Shown: positions 30,389 to 41,072, numbered from the stretch's first letter. The stretch: DNA of 64,000 nucleotides from Nitrobacteraceae bacterium AZCC 1564 (GCA_036924835.1 JBAGRR010000001.1:62001-126000); one strand, 5' to 3'. Notes: generated by a model not told the origin, from the sequence alone. Translations and numbers: made by a program.

Positions 30389-32890
30389 ATGATGTTTGGA
30401 TTGCGAGTGCTACGGGGTGGCTTGGCCGCCGCCCTCATCATGTGTGCTTTGCCTGTTGCGGCAGTTACGACGGCGTCGTTCGTGTCGTCCTCAGCGTCTG
30501 CCCAGACCGTTTCGTCTATTGGCGTCGAGGGGAACCGGCGTATCGAGGCCGATACCATCCGCTCCTATTTTAAGCCTGGCCCTAGCGGCCGCCTCGACAG
30601 CGTGCGAATCGACGACGGCCTAAAGGCGCTGATCGAGACTGGGTTGTTCCAGGACGTAAGGATTAACCAGGCTGGTGGCCGGCTGGTGGTTGTGGTCGTC
30701 GAAAACCCGGTGATCAACCGGGTGGTCTTCGAAGGCAACAAGAAGGTCAAAGACGAGCAGTTGCAGGCGGAAGTGCAGTCCAAGGCTCGCGGCACTCTGT
30801 CCCGCGCCATGGTCCAGTCTGACACCCAGCGCATCTCCGAAATCTATCGCCGCAACGGGCGCTACGACGTTCGTGTCGAGCCGAAAATCATCGATCAACC
30901 CAACAACCGCGTCGACTTGGTATTTGAGATTACCGAAGGCCCGAAGACCGGCGTCAAGGTGATCGAATTCGTCGGAAACCAAGCTTATTCGTCCTATCGT
31001 TTGAAGGACGTGATCAAGACCCGCGAATCTAACTTCTTGAGCTTTCTCGGGGGCAACGACGTCTACGATCCGGACCGTGTCGAGGCCGATCGTGACATGC
31101 TGCGTCGCTTCTATCTGAAGAACGGTTACGCCGACGTCCAGATCGTCGCCGCGTTGACTGAGTATGACCCCGCGCGCAGCGGCTTCATCGTGACCTTCAA
31201 GATCGAAGAAGGCCAGCAGTACCGCGTGGGTTCAGTGGAGTTCCAGTCCTCCATTCCTAATCTCGACGGCAGTTCGTTCCGCAGTCTGTCGCGCGTCAGC
31301 GTCGGCTCGGTCTACAACGCCGAGGCGGTCGAGAAGTCCGTTGAAGAAATGACGATCGAGGCCTCTCGCCGTGGCTATGCGTTCGCGACGGTGAAGCCGC
31401 GCGGCGATCGTAACTTCGAGGCGCATACCGTTTCGATCGTCTTCGCGGTGGAAGAGGGCCCGCGGACTTATATCGAGCGAATCAACGTTCGCGGCAACAC
31501 GCGAACCCGTGACTACGTCATCCGCCGCGAGTTCGATATTTCGGAAGGTGACGCCTACAATCGCGCGCTGGTTGATCGTGCTGAGCGTCGCCTGAAGAAT
31601 CTCGACTTCTTCAAGTCGGTGAAGATTGGGACGGAACCGGGATCTTCGAACGATCGCGTTGTGCTCAACGTTGACGTCGAAGAAAAGTCCACCGGCGACT
31701 TCTCGGTCTCGGGCGGTTACTCGACTGCTGATGGTCTGTTGGGTGAAGTCAGCGTGTCCGAACGCAACCTGCTTGGCCGCGGCCTGTTTGCAAAGGCGTC
31801 GGTTCAGTACGGCCAGCGCACGCAAGGCTATGCATTGTCATTCGTCGAGCCGTATCTGCTGGGTTACCGCGTGGCTCTGGGCCTCGACCTCTATCAGCGC
31901 AAACAGCTTGCCTCGAGCTACGTGTCGTATGACAGCGAGACACTGGGCTTCAGCCCGCGCCTCGGCTTCCAGTTGCGCGAAGACCTGAACCTGCAGCTGC
32001 GTTATTCGATCTCGCGGCAGAAGATCACGCTGCCGGACTATCTGACGAACTGTCAGAATAATAATCCCGGTCTGAATTATTTCCCCACGCCAGCGTTTAT
32101 CGCCGGCGGCGGCCCTACGGGATCAATTCCCGGTGCGACTCATAGCGGACCGTTCGATGCGAACCTCGGCGGCAACAACTGCTTCGTGGATGGCGAGGCG
32201 TCGCTTGCGGTCCGTAAGGAACTGGCGAGCGGCCAAGCTCTGACCTCTGCAGTCGGCTATTCGCTGGCCTACAACACCCTCGATAATAACAAGGATCCAA
32301 CCACTGGTATCCTCGCTACCCTCAATCAGGACTTCGCGGGCGTTGGTGGTGACGTGAGCTACCTCAAGACGACCGGTGACATTAAGGCCTACACGCCGAT
32401 CGTTGCTGATATCGTCGGCTTGCTGCACCTGCAGGGTGGTATCCTGAATCAGACGGGCAAAGACATCCGCATGCTGGATCACTTCCAGATGGGTCCGAAC
32501 CTGGTTCGTGGCTTTGCTCCGCTGGGTATTGGCCCGCGGGATATCACACCGGGTACCTATAACGACGCCCTTGGCGGCACGAAGTATTGGGGTGCATCGG
32601 TTGAGCTGCAGATGCCGTTCTGGTTCCTGCCTAAGGAGATCGGCTTGAAGGGCGCTGTCTTCGCGGATGCCGGTTCGCTGTTCGACTACAAGGGGCCGAC
32701 CTGCTGGAACGTGACCAACGAATGTCTGACCGTCGGTGCGGATGATGGATTGGTTCGTTCGTCGGTTGGTGTCGGCTTGATCTGGCAGTCGCCGTTCGGA
32801 CCGCTGCGTTTCGACTACGCCGTCCCGGTCACGAAGAGCAAGAACGACGTGGTTCAGGAATTCCGGTTCGGCGGCGGTACGTCGTTCTAA
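30389..32890 (+). CDS. bamA: Outer membrane protein assembly factor BamA
   Basis: Core of the beta-barrel assembly machine. The 833-residue precursor has a signal peptide ending near ASAQ (about residue 33) and five POTRA domains (about 34-430; the first starts VSSIGVEGNRRIEADTIRSY). A 16-stranded barrel follows with the VRGF lid motif (in NLVRGFAPLGIG), and the chain ends in Phe. It follows rseP after 150 bases that include a hairpin (TTGCCCGCT / AGCGGGCAA). Confidence 0.96.
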   Translation: MMFGLRVLRGGLAAALIMCALPVAAVTTASFVSSSASAQTVSSIGVEGNRRIEADTIRSYFKPGPSGRLDSVRIDDGLKALIETGLFQDVRINQAGGRLVVVVVENPVINRVVFEGNKKVKDEQLQAEVQSKARGTLSRAMVQSDTQRISEIYRRNGRYDVRVEPKIIDQPNNRVDLVFEITEGPKTGVKVIEFVGNQAYSSYRLKDVIKTRESNFLSFLGGNDVYDPDRVEADRDMLRRFYLKNGYADVQIVAALTEYDPARSGFIVTFKIEEGQQYRVGSVEFQSSIPNLDGSSFRSLSRVSVGSVYNAEAVEKSVEEMTIEASRRGYAFATVKPRGDRNFEAHTVSIVFAVEEGPRTYIERINVRGNTRTRDYVIRREFDISEGDAYNRALVDRAERRLKNLDFFKSVKIGTEPGSSNDRVVLNVDVEEKSTGDFSVSGGYSTADGLLGEVSVSERNLLGRGLFAKASVQYGQRTQGYALSFVEPYLLGYRVALGLDLYQRKQLASSYVSYDSETLGFSPRLGFQLREDLNLQLRYSISRQKITLPDYLTNCQNNNPGLNYFPTPAFIAGGGPTGSIPGATHSGPFDANLGGNNCFVDGEASLAVRKELASGQALTSAVGYSLAYNTLDNNKDPTTGILATLNQDFAGVGGDVSYLKTTGDIKAYTPIVADIVGLLHLQGGILNQTGKDIRMLDHFQMGPNLVRGFAPLGIGPRDITPGTYNDALGGTKYWGASVELQMPFWFLPKEIGLKGAVFADAGSLFDYKGPTCWNVTNECLTVGADDGLVRSSVGVGLIWQSPFGPLRFDYAVPVTKSKNDVVQEFRFGGGTSF

Positions 32891-32917
32891 GCCGGGTTTA
32901 GATGGATTTCGCAGCAG

Positions 32918-32952
32918 AGCGGGTATTGGCTATGGATCGGCCGATACCCGCT
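32918..32952 (+). terminator. Hairpin after bamA
   Basis: Thirteen-base stem AGCGGGTATTGGC / GCCGATACCCGCT with one G-T pair and a nine-base loop, starting 28 bases after the bamA stop and followed by the T-rich TTAGTTGTTGT. Probably an intrinsic terminator or attenuator, although the T run is interrupted. Confidence 0.55.
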
Positions 32953-33026
32953 TAGTTGTTGTATAACCAAGGTTTTTCTGCCGAGCCGAACCCGGATGAT
33001 GTGCGGAAAAGCCTTACATCGAGACA

Positions 33027-33067
33027 CAAGTCCTGCTGATTTGACAGGCTCATATCAGCAGGACTTG
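33027..33067 (+). terminator. Second perfect hairpin between bamA and lpxD
   Basis: Fourteen-base perfect inverted repeat CAAGTCCTGCTGAT / ATCAGCAGGACTTG around a 13-base loop, followed by GCATTTTCC. It is 69 bases before the lpxD start. It could be a terminator or an mRNA processing and stability element between the bamA and lpx sections. Confidence 0.5.
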
Positions 33068-33135
33068 GCATTTTCCGTCAGCGAGTTGAGGATCACGTCG
33101 CGGGAAAGTGGTTTTCCCTCATCGCGGCGGGTGAA

Positions 33136-34221
33136 ATGACGCAGCCCACGTTCTTTAAACGCCCTCAGCCCATAACGCTGGCGGATTTAGCGACGCTGAC
33201 CGGAGCACAGTTGGCCGACGTCTCGCTCGGCGGGCGTGTGGTCACGGGAACAGCTTCGCTCGACCGGGCGGGGCCAATCCATCTGACATTCTGTGAGCAG
33301 AAAAAATACGCCGACCAGCTGGCGCGGACCCAGGCGGGGGCCTGTCTGGTGAACGAGCTGCTGGAACCATCCGTTCCGTCGCATGTGGCGGTTCTGCGGG
33401 TTGCTAACCCGTATCGCGCGTTTATCGGGGCGATGCGGCAGCTTTATCCGGACGCGTTACGGCCGGCTTCGTCCTTCGACAACAGCCAGATCTCGCCCTC
33501 CGCCGTGGTTCATCCGACGGCTTGGCTCGAAGAGGATGTGGTGGTCGACCCACTGGCCGTCATCGGGCCGGACGTGGAGATCGGTTCGGGGACGGTGATC
33601 GGTGCCGGCGCAGTGATCGGGGCGGGGGTCCGGATCGGGCGCGATTGCAGCATTGGAGCATCTTCAACCGTCCTTTGCGCACTGATTGGCAATGAGGTCA
33701 TCATCCATCCAGGCTGCCGGATCGGTCAGGATGGATTTGGCTATATGCCAGGAGCCAAGGGCCACCTTAAAATCCCGCAGACCGGACGAGTAATCATCCA
33801 GAACGCCGTCGAAATCGGCGCCGGTACCACGGTTGACCGAGGTGCCCTGAACGACACGGTGATCGGGGAAGGCAGCAAGATCGACAATCTGGTCCAGATC
33901 GGTCACAACGTGATCATTGGGCGGAATTGCATCGTTGTCAGCCAGAGCGGCATCGCGGGCAGTTCTACACTTGGCGACGGCGTCGTTCTTGGAGCGCGCA
34001 TCGGCGTGAGCGACCATGCGACGATTGGCGACGGCGCGCAGATTGCGGCGCGCAGCAGCGTCGTCGGTGAGGTGCCCGCCGGAGCGAAGTGGGGCGGGTC
34101 GCCGGCCAAGCCGATCAAACAGTTCTTTCGCGAATTGTTCGAGGTCGAACGGCTGGGCCGGGAAGGAAGTCAGAAAACGAAATCGAAGCCGTCCGCTGCG
34201 GGCGATAAGGGGCAGACATAA
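33136..34221 (+). CDS. lpxD: UDP-3-O-(3-hydroxyacyl)glucosamine N-acyltransferase
   Basis: Third step of lipid A synthesis, adding the N-linked acyl chain. The 361-residue product has an N-terminal uridine-binding domain (residues about 20-110) and a left-handed beta-helix of hexapeptide repeats ([20 protein letters not shown]). The catalytic His lies in [12 protein letters not shown] helical C-terminal tail follows. The stop overlaps the fabZ ATG. Confidence 0.95.
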   Translation: MTQPTFFKRPQPITLADLATLTGAQLADVSLGGRVVTGTASLDRAGPIHLTFCEQKKYADQLARTQAGACLVNELLEPSVPSHVAVLRVANPYRAFIGAMRQLYPDALRPASSFDNSQISPSAVVHPTAWLEEDVVVDPLAVIGPDVEIGSGTVIGAGAVIGAGVRIGRDCSIGASSTVLCALIGNEVIIHPGCRIGQDGFGYMPGAKGHLKIPQTGRVIIQNAVEIGAGTTVDRGALNDTVIGEGSKIDNLVQIGHNVIIGRNCIVVSQSGIAGSSTLGDGVVLGARIGVSDHATIGDGAQIAARSSVVGEVPAGAKWGGSPAKPIKQFFRELFEVERLGREGSQKTKSKPSAAGDKGQT

Positions 34222-34679
34222 TGGAAGCGCAGGCGCCAATCACCATCGAAGCGGTCGACATCGCGACGATTCTCAAAACATTGCCGCATCGCTATCCATT
34301 TTTGCTGATCGATCGGGTGATCGACGTTCGCAGCGATTTCAGCGGCATCGGCATCAAGAACGTCACAATCAACGAGCCCCAGCTTGCCGGTCACTTTCCT
34401 AATCGTCCGATCTATCCGGGCGTCTTGATGATCGAAGGCATGGCGCAAACGGCGGGCGTTATCGGTATGCTGTCTACTGAGACGGATCGGCCGACAGCCG
34501 TGTATTTCCTGACCATCGACAAGTGCAAATTCCGCAAGCCCGCGGGGCCTGGCGATGTCATACACTACCACATGAAGCTCATCACGCGCCGCAAGGAGAT
34601 GTGGTGGTTTCACGGAGAGGCGCGTGTCAACGGCAAGATTGTCGCTGAAGCCGATGTCGGCGCCATGCTGGCGGATTAA
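34221..34679 (+). CDS. fabZ: 3-hydroxyacyl-[acyl-carrier-protein] dehydratase
   Basis: Hotdog-fold dehydratase of type II fatty acid synthesis. The 152-residue product has the catalytic His in [13 protein letters not shown], then [20 protein letters not shown] containing the catalytic Glu. It lies between lpxD and lpxA as in most Gram-negatives, balancing hydroxyacyl-ACP use between fatty acid and lipid A synthesis. Confidence 0.96.
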   Translation: MEAQAPITIEAVDIATILKTLPHRYPFLLIDRVIDVRSDFSGIGIKNVTINEPQLAGHFPNRPIYPGVLMIEGMAQTAGVIGMLSTETDRPTAVYFLTIDKCKFRKPAGPGDVIHYHMKLITRRKEMWWFHGEARVNGKIVAEADVGAMLAD

Positions 34680-34808
34680 AAAGGTCATAGCTGAAAAACG
34701 AATAAGTCTTTGGTCATCATGCGTAACAATTCATGACCACATGACGTGTCTTGCATCGCCTAAGTGTAGAGGCGATGTTCGCATGAAAGAGACTGACAAG
34801 AGGAGTTG

Positions 34809-35639
34809 ATGAGCAAGATCGATCCAACGGCGCGGATTGAAGACGGTGCAATAATTGGAGACGGCGCTTCGATTGGGCCTTATTGCATCATTGGACCGAA
34901 TGTAACGATTGGTCCTGGCACGAAGTTGGTGTCGCACGTCAATGTTGCTGGCCACACGACTCTCGGCGCTGAGTGTGTTGTACATCCGTTCGCTTCGCTG
35001 GGGACGCCGCCGCAAGATCTGGGCTATCGGGACGAGCCAACCAAGCTTGAGATAGGCGATGGGTGCGTCATACGCGAAAGCGTAACGATGAATGTCGGCA
35101 CGGTGAAAGGCGGAGGAATTACGCGTGTCGGCAGCCGCGGTTTTTTCATGGCCTACTCCCATGTCGGACACGATTGCATCGTCGGCGACAACGTGATTTT
35201 CGCGAACAGTGCAACGCTGGGCGGGCATTGTGAGATTGGCGATTTTGTCTATTTTGGCGGACTATCCGCGGCTCACCAATTTGTTCGTATTGGAAGCCAG
35301 GCCATGATCGGCGGCGTTTCCGGCCTTCGCCATGATGTCATTCCTTACGGTCTGGCGAGCGGCCAGTTCGCTCACCTCGAGGGATTAAACGTTGTCGGCA
35401 TGCGACGCCGAGGGTTTACGCATAAGCGACTTCAGGTCGTGCGCGAATTTTATCAAAAGCTGTTTCATGGCAACGGAATTTTCGCTGAGCGCCTTGAGGC
35501 TCTTCGGCCGATGGCAAGTGCTGATCCGGCAATCGCGGAGATCTTGGCTTTCATCGGAGACGGCATCAAACGCCCGCTCTGCATGGCCCACAACAATCCC
35601 AACAAACCCACAGAACGCTCCAACCTCAATTCCGTATGA
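34809..35639 (+). CDS. lpxA: UDP-N-acetylglucosamine acyltransferase
   Basis: First step of lipid A synthesis. The 276-residue product is a hexapeptide-repeat left-handed helix (GDGASIGPYCIIGPNVTIG) with the catalytic His in MAYSHVGHDCIVGDN and a C-terminal helical domain. ATG 34809 is used; the in-frame TTG at 34806 is next to it. AAGAGGAG lies immediately upstream with short spacing. The 129-base gap from fabZ has lower GC and a small hairpin (CATCGCC / GGCGATG), so lpxA may have its own promoter. Confidence 0.95.
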   Translation: MSKIDPTARIEDGAIIGDGASIGPYCIIGPNVTIGPGTKLVSHVNVAGHTTLGAECVVHPFASLGTPPQDLGYRDEPTKLEIGDGCVIRESVTMNVGTVKGGGITRVGSRGFFMAYSHVGHDCIVGDNVIFANSATLGGHCEIGDFVYFGGLSAAHQFVRIGSQAMIGGVSGLRHDVIPYGLASGQFAHLEGLNVVGMRRRGFTHKRLQVVREFYQKLFHGNGIFAERLEALRPMASADPAIAEILAFIGDGIKRPLCMAHNNPNKPTERSNLNSV

Positions 35640-36490
35640 CCACGGCTTCCGCGATATCCGCAACTGTTGGCATCGTTGCCGGAAGCGGCGTATTGCCGTT
35701 TTCAGTTGCGGAGTTGCTGCAGGCGCGGGGGATCAAGCCGTTTATCTTTGCAATCCGCGGTTTCTGCGATCCTGCTCAGGTTGAGCGCTTTCCTCACCAC
35801 TGGGTGGCGCTCGGCCAAGTTGGACGGCTGACGCGTCTCATGCGCGCCGAAGGGTGCAGGGACATCGTCTTCATCGGCGGTTTGGTACGTCCTGCTTTGT
35901 CGGAAATTCGCCTCGACTTCGGTACGCTGCGCGCGATACCGGCGATCGCATCTGCGCTGCGCGGCGGTGATGATCATCTTTTGTCGGGCGTCAGCCGTAT
36001 CTTTGAGCGTCACGGCATTCGCGTGGTCGGCATCCAGGATGTCGCGCCTGAACTGCTGATGCCGGAGGGCACCATCACGCGACGAACACCCGACGAGAAC
36101 GAGACGGCGGATATCGCCAAGGGCCGCGATCTGATGCGCGCTTTAAGTCCGTTCGATGTCGGTCAGGCGGTCGTCGTCATCGACGGTCATATCGTTGCCA
36201 TTGAGGATATCGAAGGCACTGATGGCTTGCTGGCGCGGGTCGCGCGTCTGCGGGCGGAAGGACGCATACGCGCCAAGCCTGGGCGTGGCGTGTTGGTCAA
36301 GATGCCGAAAACCACACAGGATCTGCGCTTCGATCTTCCAACGCTCGGCCCCAAGACCATCGAGGGCGTTATTGCGGCGGGGCTCGCCGGCATTGGAATC
36401 GTCGCGGGACGCACCCTTGTCGCTGAGGCACACGTGATGACTGCGAAGGCTGATCAGGCAGGTGTTTTCGTCATCGGGCTGCCTGCGTGA
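35636..36490 (+). CDS. lpxI: UDP-2,3-diacylglucosamine pyrophosphatase LpxI
   Basis: Hydrolyses UDP-2,3-diacylglucosamine to lipid X, the alphaproteobacterial replacement for LpxH. The 284-residue DUF1009 protein starts with VGIVAGSGVLPFSVAELLQ and has KGRDLMRALSPFDVGQAVVV and AIEDIEGTDGLLARV, typical of LpxI. The start overlaps the lpxA stop, and the stop overlaps lpxB. Confidence 0.94.
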   Translation: MTTASAISATVGIVAGSGVLPFSVAELLQARGIKPFIFAIRGFCDPAQVERFPHHWVALGQVGRLTRLMRAEGCRDIVFIGGLVRPALSEIRLDFGTLRAIPAIASALRGGDDHLLSGVSRIFERHGIRVVGIQDVAPELLMPEGTITRRTPDENETADIAKGRDLMRALSPFDVGQAVVVIDGHIVAIEDIEGTDGLLARVARLRAEGRIRAKPGRGVLVKMPKTTQDLRFDLPTLGPKTIEGVIAAGLAGIGIVAGRTLVAEAHVMTAKADQAGVFVIGLPA

Positions 36491-37662
36491 TGCCGGAGCG
36501 CACAGCCGCACCACGACGTGTATTTCTGATCGCGGCCGAAGAGTCAGGCGATCGACTCGGCGCAGGCTTGATGAAGGCTCTCCGGGCTCGCCTCGGTTCG
36601 AATGTCGAGTTCGCTGGCATCGGCGGTCATCGCATGGCCGAGCAGGGGCTAACCTCCCTGTTTCCAACCGAAGAGCTCTCGATCATTGGTCTGGCTGCGA
36701 TCCCAAAGCGGCTACCACTGATTCTGCGCCTCATCCGCGAGGCGACCGACGGTGTGCTCAATGCACATCCCGATGTGTTGGTGATCATCGACAGTCCCGA
36801 CTTTACCCATCGCGTGGCACGGCGGGTCCGCGCCCGTGATCCGTCAATCCCGATCGTGGATTACGTGTCGCCCACGGTATGGGTCTGGCGGCCGCACCGG
36901 GCCAAGGCCATGCGCGCCTATGTTGATCATCTCTTGGCAGTCCTACCATTCGAGCCCGAAGTCCACCGCAAGCTCCACGGCCCGCCATGCTCCTACGTCG
37001 GCCATCCGCTCCTTGAGGACCTTGATGTTCTCCGGCCGGGTGCGGACGAGCTTGCGCACCGTTCGGCATCGCCTCCGCTGCTGCTGGTCCTGCCTGGAAG
37101 CCGCCGCAGCGAGATCAAGCGCAACATGGTGGCGTTCGGTGAAACGCTGCGTTTGCTCCGTTCGCAGGATGTCGCATTTGAACCGGTGTTGCCGACTGTG
37201 CCGCATCTGCTCGAAAGTGTCCGCGCGGCAGCCGCAGACTGGCCCGTTCAGCCGAAGATCCTCGTCAGCGACAGTGACAAGAAAGCTGCATTCCGTTCGG
37301 CCCGCGCAGCTTTGGCGAAGTCCGGCACCGTGACGCTGGAGTTGGCACTCGCCGGCGTGCCGATGGTGACGGCCTATCGTGTGACGCCGGTCGAAGCGTT
37401 TATCGCGCGCCGCGTCATCCGGACGTCGTCGATCATTCTCGTAAACCTGATCCTAGACGAGAACGTCATTCCAGAATTTCTGCAGGAAGATTTCACCCCA
37501 GAAAATCTCGCCAAAGCCTTGAAGGATGTTTTGGGCGATACGCCTGCGCGCCAACGCCAGATCGACGCGTTCGCTCGTCTGGAAGACATCATGTCCACTG
37601 ATGGCAAACGTCCCAGCGAGCTCGCGGCGGAAGGGGTGATCGCGTTCTTCCGATCTGCTTGA
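36490..37662 (+). CDS. lpxB: Lipid-A-disaccharide synthase
   Basis: GT19 glycosyltransferase joining lipid X and UDP-diacylglucosamine. The 390-residue product has an N-terminal LIAAEESGDRLGAGLMKAL motif, the IDSPDFTHRVARRVR segment, YVSPTVWVWRPHRAK, and the C-terminal donor-binding part LAKSGTVTLELALAGVPMV. ATG 36490 overlaps the lpxI stop (TGATG). It is the last gene of the envelope cluster and is followed by a strong terminator. Confidence 0.95.
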   Translation: MPERTAAPRRVFLIAAEESGDRLGAGLMKALRARLGSNVEFAGIGGHRMAEQGLTSLFPTEELSIIGLAAIPKRLPLILRLIREATDGVLNAHPDVLVIIDSPDFTHRVARRVRARDPSIPIVDYVSPTVWVWRPHRAKAMRAYVDHLLAVLPFEPEVHRKLHGPPCSYVGHPLLEDLDVLRPGADELAHRSASPPLLLVLPGSRRSEIKRNMVAFGETLRLLRSQDVAFEPVLPTVPHLLESVRAAAADWPVQPKILVSDSDKKAAFRSARAALAKSGTVTLELALAGVPMVTAYRVTPVEAFIARRVIRTSSIILVNLILDENVIPEFLQEDFTPENLAKALKDVLGDTPARQRQIDAFARLEDIMSTDGKRPSELAAEGVIAFFRSA

Positions 37663-37689
37663 TAGAGCGACTGGATATCCAAAAAGAAA

Positions 37690-37710
37690 GGCCGGTGCGG
37701 TGCACCGGCC
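37690..37710. terminator. Bidirectional intrinsic terminator between lpxB and gltA
   Basis: Perfect nine-base stem GGCCGGTGC / GCACCGGCC with a three-base loop. An A-rich run precedes it and TTTTTATTT follows, so it has a U-tract in both directions and serves the convergent lpxB and gltA. Confidence 0.93.
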
Positions 37711-37734
37711 TTTTTATTTCGAGATACGGATCGA

Positions 37735-39039
37735 TTACTTGCGCTTGTCCATCTCAATGTAGTCGCGGCGGGTTTCACCCGAGTAAAGCTGGCGCGGACG
37801 GCCAATCTTCTGCTGCGGATCCTGGATCATTTCGCTCCACTGGCTGATCCAACCCACTGTGCGCGCAACGGCGAACAGCACCGTGAACATCGAGGTCGGG
37901 AAGCCCATCGCCTTCAGCGTGATGCCCGAATAGAAGTCGACGTTCGGGTAGAGCTTGCGCTGGATGAAGTATTCGTCGTGCAGCGCGATCTTCTCAAGCT
38001 CCATGGCAACGTGGAGGAGCGGATCGTTCTGGTGACCAGTTTCCGCCAGCACCTTGTGGCACATCTGCTGCATGATCTTCGCGCGCGGATCATAGTTCTT
38101 GTACACGCGATGGCCGAAGCCCATGAGGCGGACGTTGCTGTTCTTGTCCTTCACCTTGGCGATGAATTCAGGAATCTTGTCGACCGTGCCGATCTCCGCA
38201 AGCATCTGCAGCGCGGCTTCGTTCGCACCGCCGTGAGCAGGGCCCCAGAGGCAGGCAATGCCGGCGGCGATACACGCAAACGGATTGGCTCCGGACGAGC
38301 CCGCGATACGCACAGTCGAAGTCGATGCGTTCTGCTCGTGATCGGCGTGAAGGATGAAGATCTTGTCCAGAGCTTCCGCCATCACCGGATTGATCTGGTA
38401 CTCCTCGCAAGGTACCGCAAAGCACATGTGCAGGAAGTTCGCCGCGAACCCGAGCGAGTTCTTCGGATAAACGAAGGGCTGGCCGACATTGTATTTGAAG
38501 GCCATCGCTGCAAGGGTCGGGATCTTTGCGATCATGCGCATGGAGGCAATCATGCGCTGATTGGGATCGTTGATGTCCGTGGAGTCGTGATAGAACGCGG
38601 CGAGGGCGCCGACCGATGCCACCATAACGGCCATGGGGTGAGCGTCGCGGCGGAAGCCCTGGAAGAAACGGGCCACCTGCTCGTGCACCATCGTATGACG
38701 GGTCACGCGGTTGTCGAAGTCTTCTTTCTGCGCCTTGGTCGGCAGCTCGCCGTACAGCAGCAGATAGCAGGTCTCGAGGAAGTCACCCTTCTCGGCGAGT
38801 TGCTCGATGGGATAACCGCGATAGAGCAGAACGCCTTCGTCACCATCAATGTAGGTGATCTTCGACTCGCAGCTTCCGGTCGAGGTGAAGCCAGGGTCGT
38901 AAGTGAACATTCCTGTCTGGGCGTAAAGCTTGCCGATGTCGATGACATCCGGCCCCACGGTGCCGCTCAATATCGGGAAATCGACAGTCTTCCCTTCGAC
39001 CGTCAACGTTGCTTTTTTGGCGTTGGTTTTTGCATCCAT
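37735..39039 (-). CDS. gltA: Citrate synthase
   Basis: Condenses acetyl-CoA and oxaloacetate at the entry of the TCA cycle. The 434-residue product is the hexameric type II form. Catalytic residues lie in [14 protein letters not shown], in the [12 protein letters not shown] motif, and in [15 protein letters not shown]. It lies downstream of gltX on the same strand with 173 bases between them that contain no gene. Confidence 0.97.
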   Translation of the reverse strand: MDAKTNAKKATLTVEGKTVDFPILSGTVGPDVIDIGKLYAQTGMFTYDPGFTSTGSCESKITYIDGDEGVLLYRGYPIEQLAEKGDFLETCYLLLYGELPTKAQKEDFDNRVTRHTMVHEQVARFFQGFRRDAHPMAVMVASVGALAAFYHDSTDINDPNQRMIASMRMIAKIPTLAAMAFKYNVGQPFVYPKNSLGFAANFLHMCFAVPCEEYQINPVMAEALDKIFILHADHEQNASTSTVRIAGSSGANPFACIAAGIACLWGPAHGGANEAALQMLAEIGTVDKIPEFIAKVKDKNSNVRLMGFGHRVYKNYDPRAKIMQQMCHKVLAETGHQNDPLLHVAMELEKIALHDEYFIQRKLYPNVDFYSGITLKAMGFPTSMFTVLFAVARTVGWISQWSEMIQDPQQKIGRPRQLYSGETRRDYIEMDKRK

Positions 39040-39212
39040 CGTGAAGTCCCCGATGAGAGTGTTGGGCAGGGCTGCACCTACGCACCATATGGCGACGCAG
39101 GCGCTTTATTCCAGAATTGGCGCCCGAATGGGTAGCTTATTGCCGTGTGCGCTGCAAGATCGCCCGTACCCGACCAAAGTTCGGGCAGCCCTGCGTTATC
39201 GTTTATTGCTCC

Positions 39213-40631
39213 TTAAGCTTGGTCTTGTAGGCGATTCAGGCAAGTCTCCCGGCCGAGAACGCCGAGGACGTCAAAAATGCCCGGAGAAGTGGTGCGTCCG
39301 GTTAATGCCACACGCAGCGGCTGGGCGATTGCACCGAGTTTAAGTCCGTTTTGCTCAGCGAATTCGCGCATGGCAGCTTCGGTGGTCGTGGCATTCCACG
39401 GATCCACTTTCTCCAGCGCGGCGCGGAGCTTCACAATCAGTTGACGCGTCTCCGGCGTGAGCAACGCCGCAGCCTTTGGCTCGAGCGGCAGCGGGCGATC
39501 GGCAAAGATGAACTTCGCGCTGTCGATCAACTCGACCAGCGTCTTGGCGCGCTCCTTGAGATCCGGCATGGCCTGGAGCAACTGAGCGCGGGTTTGGTCA
39601 TTTAGCTTGGCCTGGATGGCCTCGCCTCCGGGGAGAAACATCAGCACATCCTCGAAGCTTGCCAGGAGAGCCTTGTCGTTGGCGTGCCGGATGTAATGAC
39701 CGTTCAGGTTCTCCAGCTTTGCAAAATCAAACCGCGCGGCCGAGCGTCCAATCGCAGGGAGGTCGAAGGCCTCGATCATTTCCTGCGTCGAGAAGATTTC
39801 CTGATCGCCGTGGCTCCAACCGAGCCGCACGAGATAGTTGCGCAGCGCCTCTGGCAAGTACCCCATCGCGCGGTAGGCATCGACGCCGAGCGCGCCGTGA
39901 CGCTTGGATAGCTTCGATCCATCGGGACCATGGATCAGCGGGATATGGGACATGACCGGGACATCCCATCCAAGAGCATCGTAAATGTGCTTTTGGCGTG
40001 CGGCATTGATGAGGTGGTCATCGCCGCGAATGATATGCGTGACGCCCATGTCGTGATCGTCGACCACGACCGCGAGCATGTAAGTCGGGGTTCCGTCGGA
40101 GCGCAGCAGCACCAGATCGTCAAAATTCTCGTTCTGCCAGACCACGCGCCCCTGAACCTGGTCGTCGATCACGGTTTCTCCGGTCTGGGGCGCCTTGAGG
40201 CGGATTACCGGTTTGACGCCAGCAGGCGCTTCGGACGCGGCACGGTCGCGCCAGCGTCCGTCATAGCGCATGGCGCGGCCTTCCGCCTTCGCGGCGGCTC
40301 GCATCTCCTCTAACTCCTGCGGGCTGGCGTAGCAGTAATAGGCATTGCCCGCGGCGAGGAGCTGTTCGGCGACTTCGCGGTGCCGCGCAGCGCGGGCGAA
40401 CTGATAGATGGTCTCGCCATCCCAATCGATGCCGAGCCATTTCAGGCCGTCGAGAATGGCTCCGATCGCGGCTTCGGTGGAACGCTCCCGGTCGGTGTCC
40501 TCGATCCGGAGCAGCATCTTGCCGCCGCGGCCGCGCGCATAGAGCCAGTTGAACAAGGCCGTTCTGGCACCTCCGATATGCAGGAATCCGGTCGGCGAGG
40601 GCGCGAAGCGGGTGACAACGGGTTGGGTCAT
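39213..40631 (-). CDS. gltX: Glutamyl-tRNA synthetase
   Basis: Class I synthetase charging tRNA-Glu, 472 residues from the ATG at 40631. The HIGH-type motif is in [20 protein letters not shown] and the KMSKS-type motif is KLSKRHG. The frame stays open another 61 codons upstream, but that sequence is unlike GltX and is rejected. The C-terminal all-helical anticodon-binding domain is complete. Confidence 0.96.
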   Translation of the reverse strand: MTQPVVTRFAPSPTGFLHIGGARTALFNWLYARGRGGKMLLRIEDTDRERSTEAAIGAILDGLKWLGIDWDGETIYQFARAARHREVAEQLLAAGNAYYCYASPQELEEMRAAAKAEGRAMRYDGRWRDRAASEAPAGVKPVIRLKAPQTGETVIDDQVQGRVVWQNENFDDLVLLRSDGTPTYMLAVVVDDHDMGVTHIIRGDDHLINAARQKHIYDALGWDVPVMSHIPLIHGPDGSKLSKRHGALGVDAYRAMGYLPEALRNYLVRLGWSHGDQEIFSTQEMIEAFDLPAIGRSAARFDFAKLENLNGHYIRHANDKALLASFEDVLMFLPGGEAIQAKLNDQTRAQLLQAMPDLKERAKTLVELIDSAKFIFADRPLPLEPKAAALLTPETRQLIVKLRAALEKVDPWNATTTEAAMREFAEQNGLKLGAIAQPLRVALTGRTTSPGIFDVLGVLGRETCLNRLQDQA

Positions 40632-40822
40632 GGAATGGTCAATCGGCCTTTCAGGAGAACTTTTGCGGGCGTGTATCACAACGGCAGAAATCTGCCACGA
40701 GAATGGTGGTCTATACAGAAATGGGCTGCGCTGACCTACGCGGGTGTGATGCCCGGAACCGGCGGTAGAAGGTCTTGGTCCGGCACTTGGCGTGGCCCCC
40801 CAGATTTGGCACATAGGCGCTC

Positions 40823-40893
40823 GTGTGGTGGTTCAGAAGTTCGCTTCATTTTCTCCGCGCACCTTCAAGCGAACTTCTGAACCTAAACCACGC
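40823..40893. repeat. Palindromic repeat unit B1
   Basis: Inverted repeat with inner arms GGTTCAGAAGTTCGCTT / AAGCGAACTTCTGAACC. The outer parts are GTGGT and ACCAC; the CTAGTG ends are degenerate here. First of four units in the 532-base gap between the gltX and glnS starts. Confidence 0.8.
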
Positions 40894-40970
40894 TAATGCC
40901 GCGGATTTGAAGTTCTTCAGCTTGAAGCCGCAAGCTCGATGAAGAACTTCAAATCCAAAAGCGGCACTAG
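40893..40970. repeat. CTAGTG palindromic repeat, unit B2
   Basis: Starts CTAATGCCGC and ends GCGGCACTAG. The inner arms are GGATTTGAAGTTCTTCA / TGAAGAACTTCAAATCC around a loop of about 20 bases. The same arm sequence recurs in unit C2 on the other side of glnS. Confidence 0.85.
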
Positions 40971-40983
40971 AATCATAAAGTTG

Positions 40984-41059
40984 CTAGTGTCCCTTTGATT
41001 CCGAAGGTCGCATCCGAGCCGGCCGCAAGTCTGTGCGAACTTCGGAATCGGGACGCTAG
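40984..41059. repeat. CTAGTG palindromic repeat, unit B3
   Basis: Starts CTAGTGTCCCTTTGATTCC and ends GGGACGCTAG. The inner arms carry the GATTCCGAAG-TCGCA core and its mirror TGCGAACTTCGGAATC, matching unit C1. A 13-base spacer (AATCATAAAGTTG) separates it from B2. Confidence 0.87.
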
Positions 41060-41072
41060 AATCATAGGCTTG

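Noticed and set aside
40632-40814. Extended N-terminus of GltX (61 extra codons)
   Set aside because: The sequence is unlike any synthetase, and the family start [15 protein letters not shown] with the HIGH-type motif begins at 40631.
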